Assembly (NCBI GenBank): GCA_036365515.1
Contig: CM070874.1
Location: 221,386,942 to 221,450,941, forward strand
DNA length: 64,000 nt
Origin: Torymus aiolomorphi
Lineage: Eukaryota; Arthropoda; Insecta; Hymenoptera; Torymidae
Direction: 5' to 3'
A program made the translations under genes and the position numbers. A model generated the notes under the pieces. It made no database searches. It was not told the DNA's origin and saw only the letters and a program-made list of their open reading frames with translations. Of this stretch, positions 58,721-64,000 are shown in pieces. Within the stretch, counting starts at the first letter, position 1; each line of letters starts with the position of its first letter.

Positions 58721-59046
58721 TCAGCATCTACTTCACCTGAACGTGTTCGAGCAAATTATTACTTTTAACAGTTAAGGTGGCTTGAGCGGTCTAGTAGATC
58801 TAAAGCTATAAACATTTTTTACAATAATTCGTTGGCACATTCAATTCTAATAATCATTACATCAAATCTTTAATCTAATAATCATTGCATTAAATTAATG
58901 TATTTACACGTGTGTCATGAGTGTTAGAAGAAGAGAATTTGTAGATAAATCAAAGAAGTATCTTAGTACTTGTTATAGCAAAATAAAAGGACAGAAACAA
59001 TATGTCTAATTAAAAGCTGCTGCAAAGTTCTCATTTACATTAGTTT

Positions 59047-59172
59047 TGCATCCTCCTAGAGGAAGCTTTGTGACAGTAAATTTTTGAGTTGTTGTAAAAA
59101 CATGTTATAATTCTGTTCCGAGGTGTTAGGAATCAAAATACAAGGTTTTTGAAAAATGTCTCTATGGATGTA

Positions 59173-59207
<35 letters not shown>

Positions 59208-60470
59208 GCGTGCGTGTGTGTTGTGTGTGTGTGTGTGTGTATATGCCTGGATCTCAGCTTCTACTCGGTCGATTTTGACCGGACAGGTCTCATTTTTATT
59301 TTTTTTTTTGCGTGATGGCGGGTTAAAAATCCGTTTTTTGATTGGGGCGATGCGTTTTTGTTTTTTTTTTCTAATTTTCGATTTTCTCAATACTGTTTCT
59401 TGATTTTTTTTAATAATAGGATCGAGTTATTCGAATCTGATGGATAGCGTTCGAAAGAGAATTAAAATACCTATATTTTCTAAAAAAAAAAAAAAGTTTC
59501 TAGCTATCACGGTTCTTTTGTTATTAACAAAAACGTGTTTTTTTTTTTACAAGCTTATAACTCCTAAACTTAACGGTCAATTTTTTTGAGAAAAATCATG
59601 ATAATACAGAATATAAATAGCTATAATCAGTTAAAATTTGAATAAATTCTGTAGGCTAGATTTTGAGTAAAAAACTGAAAAATGAAAGAAATCAATTTTG
59701 TATGTCCAACGATTACAAGAGTAAAATTGACTTAATGGCTTCAAAATTTCTTTTAGAGGTAGATTTTTTATAGTTCTCGATCAAGTTCTTTGGGCAAAAT
59801 GATTGGTCCATAAATTTCAGAGATATTTGAGGTTAAAAATTGTTTGACATTTTTTTAAAATTGTTATTTCTCGAGAACGGTTCTATGTATCTGAATGGGG
59901 TGGGTGGCATTTGAAAGGGAATTAAAATACCTATATTTTGTAAAAAAATTAATTTTCTATCTATTACGGTTCTTTAGTTATTATCAAAAACAAAAACGTG
60001 TTATTTTTTCAAAACTCATAACTCCAATGATGTGTAACAAAATGAATTAAAATGTTTAAAAATTATATCTATTATAATCTATTATGCATTATGAATGCAT
60101 TATGAATGCATTATATTCTGCGTTATTATAATTTATTTGTGAGTTATGCACTTTTTAAAAAAAACACGTTTTTATTAATAACAAAACAACCGTGATAGCT
60201 ATTTGTTTTATTATAAAATATAGATATTTTACTTCTATTTCAAATGATAACTTTATTTATCAGCTCTAAATTTATATAAATTTGATATAAATAAAAAATA
60301 AATAAATAAATAAATTTAAAAATTAACAATTTTTAATATTCATAAATGAATTTAATTATAATTATGCAATAAATTTTTTAAAAAATTATAAATTCTGTTT
60401 TTAAAAATTAATTAAAGGAATCAACAAATTACGGTTGAGGAAGCTACGGGCCAATGAATTGGCAGCGGTT
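59047..60470 (+). mobile_element. Element R, copy 2
   Basis: Starts TGCATCCTCCTAGAGGAAGC and ends with the hairpin GCCAATGAATTGGC and GCGG. The left arm shows the empty site (TTACATTAGGTTTTTAAGCTG in reverse complement near 55100-55125), so insertion was into a T run. It contains a GT tract (59166-59240) and the same internal repeats as copy 1. No coding capacity. Confidence 0.85.
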
Positions 60471-60579
60471 TTTTAAGCTGCAATACAAATTTTAATATGC
60501 TTACATAGTTTTGCTCTTTATGAGCGAATGATTTCTAAAAAGAATAGCTATAATTAACCACGAGTCAAACAGCAGTTAA

Positions 60580-62040
60580 TGGATCATAGAAGGATGCAAC
60601 GCCTAAACATGACGTGCATTATTATGAATTAGACGCATATAATATATTTATTTATTGGTTTGTCTATGTTTAAATAAAAGAAATTGGAGGTAAATAACAT
60701 ATATTAAATACGCATTTTTTCGAATTATATATTACACATGTGTACGTACATAAGCTTTTGTTTGTCAAAAATAAAATACATAGAATTTTCTTATACAATA
60801 AGTATCCATAATCTACGAATTAAAAAACATGAAATTAACTACTAAAAAATAAAAATGAAGACCGAAATTTTGTTTCTTTATCTTCTTCGTCGCTGTGCCG
60901 TGAATCTAGTCATTCTACAGTCGATGACTTGAATATCTAAAACATTGATAATTAATATGTGTTAATTGATTATTTATACTTCATAGAAGTTGTATTAAGA
61001 ATTGCGTGTACAGAAGATACTGCAAGTTTTCAAAAAGACTTACCATCATCTTCCAAACTTTCCACATTTGCAATTTTTGATTTTTGTTTAACTATGTATT
61101 CACCAATCAGTTTTGTTACTTGAATTCTAAATTCCAATTTTTGTCTTGATTTTCTATTTTTTTAATATCTAGTAACATAATGAGAAAAAAAAACCAATCG
61201 GGCCTCTCGTCAGGTACAACCTCGTCGGGCTTTGCTTTCGCTACAATTTTTTTTTCTATTAGTTTTGCTGGTTTGCTTTTAGGTAAGACAGCCACCTCTC
61301 TTCATCTGAAGAAACTTTGTCAACATTTCCACTTCCTTCTCGTACCGCTGAGTTGTCCAACAAAAAACTCATTGCTTCGAAATGAAGCTAGGTGCTCTTT
61401 TTATTTTCAGAGCCCCCTGAACCCGATGTTAAGATCGGCAATGCTTTCAACTCCTTATCGTATATCGATTTTAAAGTCTTCCATTTACTTTTCGCTTGAG
61501 GTTCTGTAAGAAAAATGATAATAGAAAAAATTGATAAAATTAGCACAGGCTTAATTTATATTGACGCGATTGCTAAATAACCGTAAGATTTCATGAGAAC
61601 GCGTGTAAAAACTGACCGACAAATAATGAATACAAAATTTAGCGTAGTAGTAATAAAACATTAGTGTGGTTACCAATGCAGAACCTAAAATTAATAATCA
61701 TCTTTTGAACGACAAATAAAATTTTGTCAACCTAATCTACAACGCGAACTCTGTATTAGTATACCATAAGAAGTCGATTTTCTTATTCGCGATAACAGAA
61801 GAATCGTTGCTTCATTGTCAGTGAGGTTCTGTCAGTCATTTAGCAGAGGCATTTCTTAATGTAAACTGAAATCAGATTCCATCTGAGAAATCACTTAAGT
61901 GTTTAATATACTTACTTGATATCCCTAATTCTTTCGTAATTTCGTCCCATTTCTTGGCTAAAATGTACAAATTTTTGTATGCATCGGGAGATTTGTTCCA
62001 CAACTTCGTCCGTATGAATAGATGTGTCCTGTACTTTTAA
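60580..62040 (-). pseudogene. MADF/Myb-like Harbinger partner gene, right arm copy
   Basis: On the minus strand, exon 1 (about 62030-61918) reads YKNLYILAKKWDEITKELGI before a GTAAG donor. Exon 2 begins after TTCTTACAG near 61510 with AKSKWKTLKSIYDKELKALP. The TAG at about 61390 is shared with the left arm. Downstream it keeps DEERW- and Lys-rich text lost from the left arm, and a possible last exon near 60880-60930 (LDSRHSDEEDKETKF). The protein would be the DNA-binding partner that brings Harbinger transposase to element ends; this copy is dead. Confidence 0.75.
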
Positions 62041-62397
62041 GAATTGCTTATAAAATTAAACGCTCTTAAAAATCACCGATAAGACTTACAATTTACCAAA
62101 GTTAACGTAACCTAAATCTCAACATATACATATACACATATAATACAAAGTAATAATGATACTACCTACGTTAAACTAATCAAAGAAGATGCAACGCAAA
62201 GTTATGATAAGCTATAGATTGGTAATTGGAATACTGCATTAATCGCGGACAAGAACGTATAAACTAACGCTTTCTATGTCTGCGTCTACATCCAGCGCCG
62301 GCCTCTGCTAGCGCGAGTGTTGCGCCAAAGTTTGGGCTTTGGCTTCTGCTTATGTGTAAATGTTGGCACATCTGATCTGCTAATGTGTAAGGCTATA

Positions 62398-62544
62398 ATC
62401 ACATGGTGCGGAATAGAACTTCAGAACAGCAGAATAGAGGTTGCGTCATGAAGAAAACCAATCAGAGCAGCTTTCGCATTTGCGGGAAAACTCTGATTGG
62501 CTGCTCGTGTAGGTATTCTGGAGCTCTATTCCGCACTATGTGAT
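62398..62544. mobile_element. 147-bp foldback element, right arm copy
   Basis: Same element as at 53467-53614, in the duplicated arm. Confidence 0.85.
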
Positions 62545-62627
62545 TTCAGTCTTAACAGTAGACAGAAGAAGACCGCATATAAGAAAGGAAGCAGAAACTT
62601 AGTCAGCTAAGCGTTTCGTAAGAACAT

Positions 62628-63459
62628 GTGTGTATCTTGCATCTGATGGCCAATTGTCTACCAGGAAAGGTTTCGTTTAAGTAAATGAACACCATTTATT
62701 CTGAAACGACGTTTCGGACACTTTTACAGTGTCCCTCTTCAGCTACTATATTTAATAGAAATTCATTTACATAATAAATATATATATATAGTATGTTGAA
62801 CATCAACGTAAAATTTACATATTTTACAAAAAAAAAAAAAAAAAACGTAGTTTTTACAATCTACTCCAATTAAAAATTGTGAAATCGAAATAATTTACAT
62901 TACAAATTTGTTATAAACTAATCCCTTAATTATTTATAAATCAAAAGTCGCTCTAAACAAATTATGTATAAACAAGGTACACTTACATTAAGTCAGGATG
63001 TAATGATAGCGGGAGACAGTCCGCTTCGTCAATGGGTTTTACTTGTGACAAACGGTTTATATATACTAAAATACTGTGATTGTTTGTGTATAAGAGTATA
63101 TAAAACGATGTGAGACAGGTGGGGATAGCTCTGAACGATTCGGAGCCGAGGCGAGGTATCAGGGGAGCACGTCATAGTGGAAGTCATCCTAATGACACAT
63201 TTATCAAAACATACACTAATAGTGTGGTGGATATTATATGCTCACCAAACATGTTATCCTAATATACCCGCTCGACTTTACAAGGTTTATATACATAGAA
63301 AGAGTTTTATTAAGTGTAGGCTAAAATTTCGCAGTTATTAATTAATATATTGTATTCTTTCGTTAGTTTATTCATTTCAAATTGTTTATTTATATAATTT
63401 TTTTGTTGATGAATGAAAAATGCTTCTGAAAAAAGTCTTTTTCCGTTATTTATTTCTGT
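62628..63459 (-). mobile_element. Penelope-like element, 3' part, right arm
   Basis: The minus strand carries the end of the GIY-YIG tail region (63459-63310), the non-coding 3' part and the terminal CATCAGATGCAAGATACACA. It is truncated at 63459, inside what the left arm continues as GIY-YIG coding sequence. Confidence 0.8.
62708..62742 (-). ncRNA. Hammerhead-ribozyme-like core, right copy (intact core)
   Basis: On the minus strand: CTGAAGAG, stem GGACAC/GTGTCC closing TGTAAAA, GAAAC, then GTC. This fits CUGANGA, stem II, GAAA, short self-complementary ACGU stem III, and GUC as cleavage triplet. Flanking TAAATGAA and TTCATTTA could form an outer stem I. Penelope-like elements are known to carry hammerheads near their ends. 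Confidence 0.65.
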
Positions 63460-63675
63460 TACCCTACTTACTCGTAATACTTATTTCATCTTTTTATCTT
63501 CTCGTCGGGTATAAGACCGCGTGCGAACGAGGAGACAACGTCACTCTCGAACTTCCTCCGGCGTGCCTCTGCATAGTTGATTATGGCCGAACTATCGGAG
63601 ACTTGGGTACCCGCTGCAGGATTGGAGCATTACGAGCCTCCAACTCAAGATCCAACAAGAACTAGATTGTAAGTT
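63460..63675 (+). other. Sequence beyond the duplication, possible short frame
   Basis: An ATG at 63582 opens 29 codons (MAELSETWVPAAGLEHYEPP) ending in TAA followed by GT. It could be the start of a gag-like or other gene continuing outside or by splicing; I cannot support a product. Confidence 0.2.
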
Positions 63676-63905
63676 GTGCCAAAAGCGTCATTACATGTAT
63701 CAAAGTGCACATAATAAATCCAACATAAGTTTATATATTTCCTACACACGTTATTGCCAAAAGCGTCGTTACATTATTGTATCAAAGTGCAATACACGAA
63801 AAATATAGATACATATATACACAACGTTATTGCCAAAAGCGTCTTTACATTATTGTATCAAAGTGCAATACACGAAAAATATACATACATATATACACAT
63901 AACAT
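63676..63905. repeat. 78-bp minisatellite, three units
   Basis: TGCCAAAAGCGTC begins units at about 63676, 63754 and 63831, each followed by TTACATTATTGTATCAAAGTGCA or a close form. The second and third units are nearly identical. Confidence 0.85.
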
Positions 63906-64000
63906 AATCTTCAATTTCTTAATCCTAGACCAGTGGGAGCTCTCGAGCGAGGCTAAACTCCCAGGACACATAACCTTTATATTTAAGTACACCCAATTCT
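63906..64000. other. Window end, nothing recognised
   Basis: No feature supported in the last 95 bases. Confidence 0.3.

Larger units (their letters stand above)
58721..63459 (-). repeat. Right arm of the large inverted duplication
   Basis: Reverse complement of 52558-55430, enlarged by element R (59047-60470) and by about 0.4 kb at 60580-60970 plus about 95 bases near 61290 that the left arm has lost. Outer end ATTTATTTCTGT at 63459, after which similarity stops. Confidence 0.9.

Noticed and set aside
52558..63459. The mirror arms as functional TIRs of one giant Harbinger transposon
   Set aside because: Both arms contain the same dead MADF gene and foreign Penelope sequence, and the shared stop shows duplication of an already broken locus.
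63420..63665. 81-codon frame with hydrophobic start
   Set aside because: Its first half is the Penelope-like 3' part read in the wrong direction; it crosses the duplication boundary.

Overview
This window is eukaryotic and almost certainly from an insect genome; an ant or other hymenopteran is my best guess, by inference only. It is AT-rich, has spliced genes with GT/AG introns and long microsatellites, and consists almost wholly of transposable elements (TEs) and repeats. I see no ordinary host gene that I can name. The element types are Ty3/gypsy, BEL/Pao, Penelope-like, CACTA/EnSpm-like, PIF/Harbinger, mariner, Helitron and several miniature elements. Nearly every coding unit carries frameshifts or stops. 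The best preserved is a spliced transposase-like gene at 38.3-40.6 kb.

Layout. 1-6.4 kb: a minus-strand Ty3/gypsy-like element cut by the window edge (pol, gag, leader, primer site, LTR). 6.8-9.4 kb: a 152-bp satellite with a four-monomer higher-order period. 9.6-11 kb: a possible LTR end, a 350-bp foldback and a mariner remnant. 11.6-34.3 kb: three copies (A, B, C) of one long repeat, called H here. Copy A is split by nested insertions: a 6.15-kb CACTA-like element with a BEN-like second gene (11871-18022), then an element called R (from 18173) that itself holds a 6-kb tandem array of 13 tRNA-like genes (19744-25758), then an LTR at 26125. Copy B (about 28.1-32.1 kb, inverted) keeps the empty sites for the CACTA-like element, R and the LTR, and carries a gene with eight CCHC zinc knuckles that is interrupted by a TIR element. 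Copy C (32.1-34.27 kb) has a solo LTR and part of the same gene.

34.3-35.6 kb: Helitron helicase remains and a Helitron-type 3' end. 35671-41937: a 6.3-kb DNA transposon with TIRs of about 950 bp and a spliced DDE-like gene whose superfamily I cannot name. 41.9-46 kb: a motif cluster, a GC-rich segment of unknown origin, a 300-bp tandem duplication and a CT-rich leader-like region. 46076-51813: a BEL/Pao element with three frame breaks (two in gag-pol, one of them at the protease) and a damaged reverse transcriptase motif. 51.8-63.5 kb: a large inverted duplication (arms 52558-55430 and 58721-63459) around a broken PIF/Harbinger transposase gene. Each arm carries the same dead MADF/Myb-like gene, a foldback element and the 3' part of a Penelope-like element with a hammerhead-ribozyme-like core. 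The window ends in a 78-bp minisatellite.

The genes do not form an operon or host pathway. They belong to separate elements: gag/pol copy-and-paste units, two-gene DNA transposons (nuclease plus DNA-binding partner: CACTA-like with BEN, Harbinger with MADF) and passive repeats. The most valuable content is the insertion history, because several empty sites lie in the same window.
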